This document shows positions 56,981-64,000 of a stretch of 64,000 bases of DNA, piece by piece. A program made the position numbers and the translations under genes. How positions within the stretch are numbered: the stretch's first letter is position 1; each line of letters starts with the position of its first letter. The DNA is from Apilactobacillus apisilvae (GTDB lineage Bacteria > Bacillota > Bacilli > Lactobacillales > Lactobacillaceae): contig NZ_CP093362.1 in the NCBI RefSeq assembly GCF_023380225.1, forward strand, positions 930,001-994,000, written 5' to 3'. The notes beneath the pieces were generated by a model that did no database searches, was not told the origin of the DNA, and was given only the letters and a program-made list of their open reading frames with translations.

Positions 56981-57591
56981 TATTTGATCTCAACTTTAGT
57001 TCCAAAAGGAACATGTTGATTTATCCATTTTGCATCGGGAACCGATAAACGAATACAACCATGTGAGTTAGCTTTCTTGCCTAATTGATGTGCATCTTTC
57101 ATTAAATACTTGCCAGCTTTATTAACCGGAACACTATGGAACAAGTAGATTCCATGATCTTTCCACGAAGTCCAATAGTTAGCTCCTTCACCAGAAGCGG
57201 CATTGTAAAAATGACTACCACGTTCAGCTTGAATACTGTAAGTTCCACGAGGAGTCATGTTATCACCATTATCACTACCAGTTGAGCAATACATAGTGTA
57301 CAATACCTTATTTTTAGAGCTCATTACGTAAACTCGTTGTTTTTTGATTGATACTAAAAGCCAATTGTTATTTTTAATATTCATATCAGGATATGGCTTA
57401 TTCTCTGATGATTTTCTCCAATCAATTTTTGGAGCGTTTTTAATTTGATGATTAATATTTTGAGAGCTAGTAGAATTGCTACTTGATACAGAACTTGCTT
57501 TTTTATCATTGTTACCACATGCAGTTAAAAACATCGTAATCGCTAAAAATGATAATACTAAATTAATTAGTTTATTTTTACTAATCTTCAA
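56980..57591 (-). CDS. L,D-transpeptidase lipoprotein (YkuD family)
   Basis: 203 residues. A lipoprotein signal ends FLTAC (Cys25), then a Ser/Asn linker and a YkuD domain at about 75-200 with HSVPVN and the catalytic SHGCIRLSVPDAKW (His177, Cys179). It should form 3-3 crosslinks or attach groups to peptidoglycan outside the cell. Monocistronic. Confidence 0.9.
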   Translation of the reverse strand: MKISKNKLINLVLSFLAITMFLTACGNNDKKASSVSSSNSTSSQNINHQIKNAPKIDWRKSSENKPYPDMNIKNNNWLLVSIKKQRVYVMSSKNKVLYTMYCSTGSDNGDNMTPRGTYSIQAERGSHFYNAASGEGANYWTSWKDHGIYLFHSVPVNKAGKYLMKDAHQLGKKANSHGCIRLSVPDAKWINQHVPFGTKVEIK

Positions 57592-57616
57592 TTATATTCA
57601 TCCCTTAAAATTACTT

Positions 57617-57694
57617 TTAATAACAAATCACGTAAACTGCAATCGCAATGATAATTGCAATCGCAATCAATATATAACATAACTTTTCAAACAT
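57617..57694 (-). CDS. 25-aa hydrophobic peptide
   Basis: ATG at 57694 follows GAAGGAATTTAT. The peptide begins MFEKLCYILIAIAIIIAI and ends YVICY, a single membrane helix. The DNA carries a repeated GCAATCGCAAT (57640-57670), which encodes the IAIA part. It could be a small membrane regulator or a type I toxin-like peptide; no antitoxin RNA was identified. Confidence 0.4.
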   Translation of the reverse strand: MFEKLCYILIAIAIIIAIAVYVICY

Positions 57695-57770
57695 ATAAAT
57701 TCCTTCTTTGTATGCGACGTTAATTATTTAAAATTTTATTCCAACAAATAAACATTGTCAATTAAACAAA

Positions 57771-57800
57771 AAAAGCTGTTGATTTAATCAACAGCCCTTT
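57771..57800 (-). terminator. Terminator of the AEC transporter gene
   Basis: GCTGTTGA (57776-57783) pairs with TCAACAGC (57789-57796); the minus strand ends in a T run. Confidence 0.8.
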
Positions 57801-57805
57801 TCGAT

Positions 57806-58780
57806 CTATATAAATTGAACAATTGCCATTAAGATAGGGATAACAACAATAAATAAAATAGTTGATGTTGTAACAATGTTAGTTGCGTACTTAACGTCAC
57901 CATGAGCTTCAGCTGCTAAAATTGGTAAAACAGCTAACATTGGAGTAGCAGATTGTACAATCATAGTTTGATTAAACATTGATGGTAGTGAAACGCCACC
58001 GTGCATAGCCAATACTAAGATTCCAACCATTACAGCGGGTGCTATAATAAAACGACCAATTAAAGCAACAACTGTATCACGATCAAATGAGATGCTCTTT
58101 AATCCAGCATCAGCTAAAACAATTCCAATGTAGATTAGTGATAATGGAGTAACTAAACTACCTACATATGATAAAGTTTGTGAAATAAATGGAACTTGTA
58201 ATACTGGAATGTTTAATAGTAGGAAAATTAAAGCAACAATAAAACCAACTAGTGGCATTGGAAGTACTTGCTTCAAATTAATCTTATTGTGTCCTTTTGG
58301 TTGATCCTTTTTAGTTGGATCATCATTACTAATCAAGAACACACCAAATGCCCAAGTAGAAACAGTGTTAATAATGTAGTAAACCAAGAAGTAAGTCATT
58401 GAATCATTACCGAACAATGCTAAGTTTAAAGGCAATCCAATAAAAATAGTGTTGGCATTTACAATCGCGTTAATAAATACACCACGACGACCAACCCTAA
58501 TTTTCATAATTTTTACAAGAGCAAAAGCTATAATATAACCAATTACTACTGATATAATTCCCCAAATTAGATAACTACTAAAGCCAACTAATTTATCACG
58601 AGTTAATTTATTTAAAACTGCAACAAAAATAGAAGCTGGTAAAGCAATGTTCTTAATTAATTTAGAAATATTTTTACTAAATGTGTCAGCAAACCAACCA
58701 GTCTTTCTTAGGACATATCCTAAAATCATGATTAGCACAACTACTAGGACACTTTGAATCGATGTGAAAAATACACCCAT
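57806..58780 (-). CDS. AEC-family permease (auxin efflux carrier / malate permease type)
   Basis: 324 residues from ATG 58780 with GGAGGGG upstream. Ten hydrophobic helices in two five-helix halves; VFINAIVNANTIFIGLPLNLALFG and QSATPMLAVLPILAAEAHGD are the conserved crossover regions with Asn/Pro. Such permeases export or exchange organic acids such as malate. Substrate uncertain. Confidence 0.88.
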   Translation of the reverse strand: MGVFFTSIQSVLVVVLIMILGYVLRKTGWFADTFSKNISKLIKNIALPASIFVAVLNKLTRDKLVGFSSYLIWGIISVVIGYIIAFALVKIMKIRVGRRGVFINAIVNANTIFIGLPLNLALFGNDSMTYFLVYYIINTVSTWAFGVFLISNDDPTKKDQPKGHNKINLKQVLPMPLVGFIVALIFLLLNIPVLQVPFISQTLSYVGSLVTPLSLIYIGIVLADAGLKSISFDRDTVVALIGRFIIAPAVMVGILVLAMHGGVSLPSMFNQTMIVQSATPMLAVLPILAAEAHGDVKYATNIVTTSTILFIVVIPILMAIVQFI

Positions 58781-58926
58781 ATATAACCCCTCCAATGAAA
58801 ATTTTCATTTAATAATTGCTTTCATTAATAATCATTGAAGACTATAAAACATCCATAAAGTTATAGTCAAAAGATAAGTTTGTTATAAATAAATTTTATA
58901 TGTGATTTAAGAACATCTATACAGCA

Positions 58927-59037
58927 CTATTTATTACGTTTATTTTTACGATTAATAATAAACATAGTTGTTAAAGTTGATACTAAAAATAAAATAACTA
59001 CAAATGCAATAATGTAAATAATTCCTAGAAAAGTCAT
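58927..59037 (-). CDS. 36-aa membrane peptide with basic tail
   Basis: ATG at 59037 after TAAGGAGCG. One helix (FLGIIYIIAFVVILFLVSTL) followed by a strongly basic end (INRKNKRNK). It stands alone upstream of the AEC permease gene on the same strand. Unknown function. Confidence 0.45.
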   Translation of the reverse strand: MTFLGIIYIIAFVVILFLVSTLTTMFIINRKNKRNK

Positions 59038-59115
59038 AAATATAACGCTCCTTAAATAAATTCTTTTACAAATTATATATTAAAAAACATAAAATGAAAA
59101 TTTTATTAATATATC

Positions 59116-59144
59116 TTGCATTTAATTTCAGATTATGGTTTAAT
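59116..59144 (+). promoter_or_regulatory. Promoter of the tRNA-like RNA
   Basis: TTGCAT (59116-59121), 17-bp spacer, TTTAAT (59139-59144). Confidence 0.45.
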
Positions 59145-59150
59145 ATAAAT

Positions 59151-59300
59151 TGTTGATTGGTAATTAAATTAATTCAATATTATGAGCTGTTAGCTTAAGG
59201 TAAAAGCACTCAGTCCTTTGCTGAGAAGATGGTGTTCAAAGCATCACAGCTCACTAACCAAAGTACTTTGAAGATTTGATTTTTGGAGTACTTTTTTATT
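59151..59300 (+). ncRNA. Small RNA with a tRNA-like cloverleaf
   Basis: Bases 59183-59253 fold as a cloverleaf: acceptor TGAGCTGT/ACAGCTCA, D arm GCTT-AAGGTAA-AAGC with GG, anticodon-like arm CTCAG-TCCTTTG-CTGAG, short variable region, T arm TGGTG-TTCAAAG-CATCA with the T-loop TTC-A-A. Departures from a true tRNA: C instead of U33, no encoded CCA, and 3 bases between acceptor and D arm (or 8+4 bp helices). A promoter precedes it and a terminator (AAAGTACT/AGTACTTT, 59260-59297) follows. It may be a decayed tRNA, a tRNA mimic or a leader element. Gap 59038-59493 otherwise holds only a second terminator and the next promoter. Confidence 0.5.
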
Positions 59301-59326
59301 AATATTGTTTTTATTATATCTCACAT

Positions 59327-59363
59327 AAAAAAATGCACGCAATTAATTTTGTGTGCATTTTTT
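59327..59363. terminator. Second terminator hairpin before the oxidoreductase gene
   Basis: AAAAAATGCACGCAA pairs with TTGTGTGCATTTTTT (one G-T-type pair), T run after it. Confidence 0.65.
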
Positions 59364-59420
59364 CTTTTAGTAGTCACTTTTAATATTATGTTGTACTCTA
59401 ATTAATCTAAGGCCAAATGT

Positions 59421-59449
59421 TTGAAAAAATATGATCAACTGTTTATATT
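59421..59449 (+). promoter_or_regulatory. Promoter of the first disulfide oxidoreductase gene
   Basis: TTGAAA (59421-59426), 17-bp spacer, TATATT (59444-59449). Confidence 0.6.
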
Positions 59450-59493
59450 GTATTTAAGAAATGAAAAATTTTAAATGTTAGGAATGATTATTT

Positions 59494-60828
59494 ATGACTG
59501 AAAAATATGATTACGATGTATTATATATTGGTGCAGGTCATGGTACTTTTGATGGTGCAATGCCTTTAGCAGCTAAAGGATACAAAATCGCAGTCGTTGA
59601 AGCTGATAAAGTTGGTGGAACATGTCCTAATTGGGGCTGTAATGCCAAAATCGCTTTAGACATTCCAGTTCAACTAACTGAAACACAAAAGAGATTAAAG
59701 AACATTATCAATGGAGAAACTTCTATTGATTGGAAAGAAAACATGAAAAACAAACACGCTGTAATTGATGGACTTCCTGGTGCAATTGGTGGTTTTATCG
59801 AATCAACAGGCATTAATTTGATTCATGGTTTCGCTAAATTACAAGATAACCATACAGTAGTTGTTGATAATAAAGAATATACAGCTGATAAAATTGTTAT
59901 AGCAACTGGATTACGTCCTAACCGTTTAGATGTTGAAGGTAAAGAATTGGCTCATGATTCTAAAGACTTCTTGAACCTAGATGAAATGCCTAAACATGTA
60001 AGCATTATTGGTGCCGGTTATATCGCAATGGAATTTGCAACCATTGCTAACGCTGCTGGTGCACAAGTTACTGTTTTGATGCATGGTGATAAAGCCCTTC
60101 GTCAATTTAACCAAGAATATGTTCAAGCAGTAGTTAAGGACTTAGAAGATAAAGGTGTTCGTTTTATTAATAATGCTAAAATTAAAGGTTTTGCTCAAAA
60201 GGATGACTGTGTAACTGCCGTTCAATTAGATAATGAAGATGTTCGTACCGACTATATTTTAGATGCAACTGGTCGCATTCCAAATATTGAAAACATCGGT
60301 TTGGATGAAGTTGGGGTTAAATATGACCATCGTGGAATTAAAGTAAATGATCACTTGGCAACTAACGTTGATAACATTTATGCTTCCGGTGATGTTGCTG
60401 ATACTGGTGAACCTAAGTTAACCCCTACTGCTATCTTTGAATCTCAATATTTAACTAGTCTATTTTCTGGAGAAACAACTGATGCAATTGACTTCCCTGC
60501 CATTCCTTCAGTTGTATTCACAACTCCTCGAATTGCTCAAGTTGGTGTTTCAGTTGATGAAGCGAAGAATAGTGATGAATATACGGTTGAAGAACACGAT
60601 ATGACATCAGATTGGTATCGTGCAATTACCAAAGAACAAATCGCTAAACGTGCATATGTCTTTGATAAAGAACACCACTTAGTTGGTGCTACCGAAATCT
60701 CTGATCAAGCTGATTCAGTCATTGATTCCATTCTACCTGCCATTGCTCTAAAACTAGATAAAGAACAAGTAAGTCGTATCGTTCACTTATTCCCATCAAT
60801 TGGTAGCGATGCATGGCAACATATCTAA
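59494..60828 (+). CDS. Pyridine nucleotide-disulfide oxidoreductase, CPNWGC type (1 of 2)
   Basis: 444 residues: FAD motif LYIGAGHGTFDGA, redox-active GGTCPNWGCNAK (Cys44, Cys49), NAD(P) motif SIIGAGYIAMEFA, second FAD motif NIYASGDVADTGEPKLTPTA. The C-terminal dimer segment reads RIVHLFPSIGSDAW where glutathione or lipoamide reductases have HxHPTxxE; the catalytic His position is Phe. It probably reduces a low-molecular-weight disulfide or a flavin/quinone; the substrate is unknown. A paralogue follows 144 bp downstream. Confidence 0.88.
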   Translation: MTEKYDYDVLYIGAGHGTFDGAMPLAAKGYKIAVVEADKVGGTCPNWGCNAKIALDIPVQLTETQKRLKNIINGETSIDWKENMKNKHAVIDGLPGAIGGFIESTGINLIHGFAKLQDNHTVVVDNKEYTADKIVIATGLRPNRLDVEGKELAHDSKDFLNLDEMPKHVSIIGAGYIAMEFATIANAAGAQVTVLMHGDKALRQFNQEYVQAVVKDLEDKGVRFINNAKIKGFAQKDDCVTAVQLDNEDVRTDYILDATGRIPNIENIGLDEVGVKYDHRGIKVNDHLATNVDNIYASGDVADTGEPKLTPTAIFESQYLTSLFSGETTDAIDFPAIPSVVFTTPRIAQVGVSVDEAKNSDEYTVEEHDMTSDWYRAITKEQIAKRAYVFDKEHHLVGATEISDQADSVIDSILPAIALKLDKEQVSRIVHLFPSIGSDAWQHI

Positions 60829-60858
60829 TAATTTAATTTTTAACGAAAAAAAGTATAT

Positions 60859-60890
60859 AAAAATACGCCATCAAGTGGCGTATTTTTTGT
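60859..60890 (+). terminator. Terminator between the two oxidoreductase genes
   Basis: AAAAATACGCCA (60859-60870) pairs with TGGCGTATTTTT (60876-60887). Confidence 0.85.
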
Positions 60891-60972
60891 TTCTTCAAGT
60901 GTATGTATTTGTTTATCTGGTTACATTATTGTATTTTTAAAATATATACATATGATAAATGGAGGAATTGAC

Positions 60973-62313
60973 ATGCAAAATAACAAATATGACTATGACG
61001 TTATATATATTGGATCAGGTCACGCTGCTTTTGATGGCGCTAAAAAATTATGTAAAAAAGGCTTTAAAATTGCTTTCGTTGAAGTAGTTGCTGTTGGTGG
61101 AACATGTCCTAATTGGGGCTGTAATGCCAAAATAACTTTAGATTTACCAATTACTTTAGCTAAAAAACAACACCGAATGAGTGACATTGTTGAAGGTGAT
61201 ACTAAGATTAATTGGAATGCTAACATGAAAAATAAACACGCAGGTATCGATAGCATCAAAGTAAATCGTGAAGCTACCATGAAAGATTTAGGCATGGATG
61301 TAATTCATGGATTTGCTAAATTTACCAATAATCATACAATCGAAGTTGCTGGTGAACACTACACTTCAGATAAATTAGTAATCGCCACTGGCTTAACTCC
61401 AAATAAAGTTGATGTTCAAGGAACCGAACTATCACATGACTCTAAAGATTTCTTAAATCTAGACGAAATGCCTAAATCAATGGCAATTGTTGGAACTGGC
61501 TATATCGCAATGGAATTTGCTACTTTAGCTAATGAATCTGGTGCTGATGTAACAATGTTAATGCATGGTGACAAAGCATTACGTGGCTTTTACCAACCAT
61601 ATGTTAAACAAATTGTTAAAGAAATGGAAAATGATGGCATTAAATTCATTAAGAATGCTGACATTCACGCTTTTAGTCAATCTGATAACGGATATACAGT
61701 AAATTATGGCGATAAAAAAGAATTAAATGTTGAATGGATTTTAGATGCTTCTGGTCGTGTTCCAATGGTTCATAATATGGGACTAGAAGATATTGGCGTT
61801 AAATACGATGACAAAAAAGGTGTTATAGTCAACGAATACTTACAAACTTCAGTCGATAATATTTATGCTTCTGGGGATGTTGCCGCTACCGGTCAACCTA
61901 AATTGACCCCTACAGCTACCTTTGAATCCGGTTACTTAAAGCATTTATTTGCTGGCGAAACTGATCAACCCATTGATTTTCCAGCAATTCCGTCAGTAGT
62001 ATTTACTTCACCAAGAATTAGCCAAATGGGTGTTTCAGTTGATGAAGCAGCAGCTAGTGATCAATATACGATTGAAAAACATGAAATGGCTAGAAGTTGG
62101 TTTAGACAAGCAACTAAAGAAAAGATTGCTGAAAATGCATACATCTTTGATCAAGAACATCGATTAGTTGGATTTACTGAGATTTCTGATCAAGCTGATA
62201 ATGCAATCGATACAATTGTTCCAGCTGTAAACATGCATATGAATGAAGAAGAAATTGAACGTAATGTTCACCTCTTCCCTTCAATTGGTCATGACACTTG
62301 GAAAAATCTATAA
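60973..62313 (+). CDS. Pyridine nucleotide-disulfide oxidoreductase, CPNWGC type (2 of 2)
   Basis: 446 residues from ATG 60973 after ATGGAGGAATTG. Same motifs as the upstream gene: IYIGSGHAAFDGA, GGTCPNWGCNAK (Cys45, Cys50), AIVGTGYIAMEFA, NIYASGDVAATGQPKLTPTA, and the end NVHLFPSIGHDTW, again without the usual catalytic His. A tandem duplicate that has diverged clearly, with a terminator between, so the two are separately expressed. Confidence 0.88.
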   Translation: MQNNKYDYDVIYIGSGHAAFDGAKKLCKKGFKIAFVEVVAVGGTCPNWGCNAKITLDLPITLAKKQHRMSDIVEGDTKINWNANMKNKHAGIDSIKVNREATMKDLGMDVIHGFAKFTNNHTIEVAGEHYTSDKLVIATGLTPNKVDVQGTELSHDSKDFLNLDEMPKSMAIVGTGYIAMEFATLANESGADVTMLMHGDKALRGFYQPYVKQIVKEMENDGIKFIKNADIHAFSQSDNGYTVNYGDKKELNVEWILDASGRVPMVHNMGLEDIGVKYDDKKGVIVNEYLQTSVDNIYASGDVAATGQPKLTPTATFESGYLKHLFAGETDQPIDFPAIPSVVFTSPRISQMGVSVDEAAASDQYTIEKHEMARSWFRQATKEKIAENAYIFDQEHRLVGFTEISDQADNAIDTIVPAVNMHMNEEEIERNVHLFPSIGHDTWKNL

Positions 62314-62318
62314 TACGG

Positions 62319-62358
62319 TAAAAGACTCTTTAGCTAGAAAGGTTAAAGAGTCTTTTTA
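62319..62358 (+). terminator. Terminator of the second oxidoreductase gene
   Basis: TAAAAGACTCTTTA pairs with TAAAGAGTCTTTTTA across a loop of about 11 bases. Confidence 0.8.
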
Positions 62359-62402
62359 TATATAGTATAATGTAAACAATTATTATATCAGGAGGGATTT
62401 TC

Positions 62403-63065
62403 GTGAATCGTCAACAATTAAAGGGAGAATCACATCAAATCCTAAGTCAACATTTTGGATTCTTCTTTATGCTATTTATTCCATATTTTATTTTAAGATG
62501 GATTGCATCATTTACCAGTAGTAGAAGTGTTATTTTAGAACCAAATTATAATTACCCATTTAGTTATGATTATCACGCACTAACTGCATCGTATATTTTT
62601 ATTTTTATTGCAGTATTATTTACTTTAAGTGCATTCTTTAATCTACTAGATGTATGGCGTAATCAAAGTGATTTTGAAAATGGCTTTGGTAAATCATTTA
62701 ATATATTGAACAGTCAAAGAGTATTTTGGGGTTCAATTGGAATTATGATTGTAACATTTATCTTAGTATTTCTTTGGTCATGTTTATTATTTATTCCTGG
62801 CATCATTAAATCATTTTCATATTCTCAAGCAATTTATATTTATCGTGATGCTGCTAAGAATGGTAAGCCAATCGGGATTATGGATGCCATCACTAAGAGT
62901 CGTAAATTAATGGATGGTTATAAAGTTGATTACTTCGTTCTACAACTAAGTTTTATTGGTTGGTGGTTACTATCATTTATCACATTAGGACTTGCTGCTA
63001 TCTATGTAACCCCTTACTACTATCTAACAATGTCCAATTATTATATAAAATTACTGAATAAGTAG
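62403..63065 (+). CDS. DUF975 family membrane protein
   Basis: 220 residues from GTG 62403 after AGGAGGG. NRQQLKGESHQILSQHFGFFF is the typical DUF975 start; five to six helices follow with SCLLFIPGIIKSFSYSQAIYIYRD and AITKSRKLMDGYKVDYFVL, the conserved central block. Function unknown. Monocistronic, with a terminator. Confidence 0.85.
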   Translation: MNRQQLKGESHQILSQHFGFFFMLFIPYFILRWIASFTSSRSVILEPNYNYPFSYDYHALTASYIFIFIAVLFTLSAFFNLLDVWRNQSDFENGFGKSFNILNSQRVFWGSIGIMIVTFILVFLWSCLLFIPGIIKSFSYSQAIYIYRDAAKNGKPIGIMDAITKSRKLMDGYKVDYFVLQLSFIGWWLLSFITLGLAAIYVTPYYYLTMSNYYIKLLNK

Positions 63066-63072
63066 ACAAAAG

Positions 63073-63106
63073 CACCACTAAGAAATTACTCTTAGTGGTG
63101 TTTTTT
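63073..63106. terminator. Shared terminator
   Basis: CACCACTAAGA (63073-63083) pairs with TCTTAGTGGTG (63090-63100), then T residues. Confidence 0.85.
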
Positions 63107-63130
63107 GTACTAATAATTTATTATTACAAA

Positions 63131-63577
63131 TTATCTGATAACCATAACTGATACTGGTGAGTATTTAGCCATATATGCAGCTTGACTACCAAAATGTCTA
63201 GATAATCCCTTTTTGGATTCTGATCCAACAATTAATAGATCTGGATTTACCTTAGGGATAACATCTTTAACAATTGTTTCTCCTGCTTCACCTTGTGATG
63301 CGATAACTTCAACGTTTTTTACGCCAGCAGATTCAGCGGTTTCTTTATATTTATTAATATGCTTTTCTAAATCTTCATATTTACCGTGAACATATTTACC
63401 AGATAAAGCTTGGTAAATATTAATATCCTCATCTTCAAGGACTGAAACGATTGTTAATTTAGCATCTTCTTGCTTAGCACGCGCAATCGCATACTTAAAG
63501 GCTAAAATTGCATCGTCTGAGTCATCTACAGCAACAAGAATATTTTTGAAATCGATATCCATATCCATGTTTTTCAT
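63131..63577 (-). CDS. Universal stress protein (UspA family)
   Basis: 148 residues: ILVAVDDSDDAILAFKYA start, and the ATP-binding GSESKKGLSRHFGSQAAYMAKYSPVSVMVIR end with G-x2-G-x9-G(S/T)-like spacing. Cytosolic, nucleotide binding. AGAAGG precedes the ATG. It lies 30 bp downstream of an Nramp transporter gene on the same strand and is probably co-transcribed with it, an arrangement I recall from other lactobacilli. Confidence 0.9.
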   Translation of the reverse strand: MKNMDMDIDFKNILVAVDDSDDAILAFKYAIARAKQEDAKLTIVSVLEDEDINIYQALSGKYVHGKYEDLEKHINKYKETAESAGVKNVEVIASQGEAGETIVKDVIPKVNPDLLIVGSESKKGLSRHFGSQAAYMAKYSPVSVMVIR

Positions 63578-63607
63578 ATTTATGCCTTCTATTCTTTAAT
63601 TATTTTA

Positions 63608-64000
63608 TTATGAACGAGAATTAATAAAACGCTTGTTGCCACGATGTAGTTCAGTAAGCGTCCAGATTAATAATAGAACTATTAAAATATTAATAATCCA
63701 AGCAAGAATTCCAGCTTGACTTTCTTGTGCAGCAGTAGGATTATCGCCGTAAAAACCAGCAATTGAATCCTTCATATTATATAAGTTCAAGAAAGTTAAT
63801 GTTAAGACTGAAACCCAGCCACAAATTTTAACCCAAACAGTATTTTTAAAACGATTACCCATTTCCCATTTACTGTTAGTCATCATTAATAATGGAAGCA
63901 TTGAGAATGGTAAAGCAAACGCTAAGAAAATTTGTGAGTTTTCGATTAAATCATTAATAGCAGCATGTTGTTTCAAAGTAGATTCGCCAGAAGTCATAAG
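63608..64000 (-). CDS. mntH: Nramp-family divalent metal transporter, C-terminal part (5' end outside window)
   Basis: The open frame continues past the window edge; about 130 residues are seen. AINDLIENSQIFLAFALPFSMLPLLMMTN is the conserved late-helix block of Nramp/MntH proteins, followed by two more helices and a basic tail. Proton-coupled Mn(II)/Fe(II) import is expected. UspA follows. Confidence 0.85.
   Translation of the reverse strand, partial: LMTSGESTLKQHAAINDLIENSQIFLAFALPFSMLPLLMMTNSKWEMGNRFKNTVWVKICGWVSVLTLTFLNLYNMKDSIAGFYGDNPTAAQESQAGILAWIINILIVLLLIWTLTELHRGNKRFINSRS

Noticed and set aside
59151-59300. Known riboswitch (TPP, SAM, preQ1, fluoride) for the oxidoreductase gene
   Set aside because: None of the signature core motifs is present, and two terminators plus a new promoter separate it from the gene.

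Overview
The window is AT-rich, compact and Gram-positive. Strong AGGAGG-type ribosome sites, U-tailed hairpin terminators between most genes, WxL-domain surface proteins, CiaRH-like and Bce-like two-component systems, and a G6PDH plus 6-phosphogluconate dehydrogenase pair point to a low-GC Lactobacillaceae member, probably heterofermentative and possibly of the fructophilic or insect-associated group. The genus cannot be fixed from sequence alone. One rRNA operon is present and no canonical tRNA was recognised.

Layout. 1-5290: the end of a YjeM-like permease, an SDR/MerR operon behind a MerR-type 19-bp-spacer promoter, a frameshifted SAP-domain gene, an 11-mer-repeat stress-like peptide, a small WxL protein, and IS copy 1. 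5.3-19 kb: metabolic and regulatory genes, namely GDPD, a DJ-1-like protein, a keto-acid decarboxylase with a divergent MarR gene, BioY/BirA with paired BirA boxes, a zinc alcohol dehydrogenase, three XRE-membrane regulators, a DUF218 protein, a DUF805 protein with a Ser/Asp-rich tail, and a divergent GIY-YIG-DUF2075 / MazG-like pair. 19-25 kb: a Bce-type ABC transporter and two-component system flanked by two paralogous small membrane proteins. 25-28.2 kb: a decayed WxL surface-protein gene and IS copy 2. 28.2-36.4 kb: two Hsp20 genes, a GH25 lysozyme, a CiaRH-like system, and a divergent GtrA-GT39-GT2 lipid-linked glycosylation operon.

36.5-49.3 kb: a membrane-anchored Mrr-type nuclease candidate, a ketopantoate reductase-like protein, a CNNM/CorC-type protein, NrdI, a nitroreductase, an MFS transporter, zwf, gnd, a multicopper oxidase, an undescribed structured RNA of about 520 nt with a 28-codon ORF, and a dicarboxylate/amino acid symporter. 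49.4-54.7 kb: the rRNA operon (minus strand) with three tandem promoters. 54.9-64 kb: thiolase, GNAT acetyltransferase, L,D-transpeptidase, AEC permease, small membrane peptides, a tRNA-like small RNA, two paralogous CPNWGC disulfide oxidoreductases, a DUF975 protein, UspA, and the end of an Nramp transporter.

Most notable: both identical 1411-bp IS copies sit inside intrinsic terminator hairpins, with 3-bp target duplications, and carry their own left-end terminator; the RNA at 47.5-48.06 kb has mutually exclusive stems; a cloverleaf-like RNA lies at 59.2 kb; and at least two genes appear to start with ATC codons.
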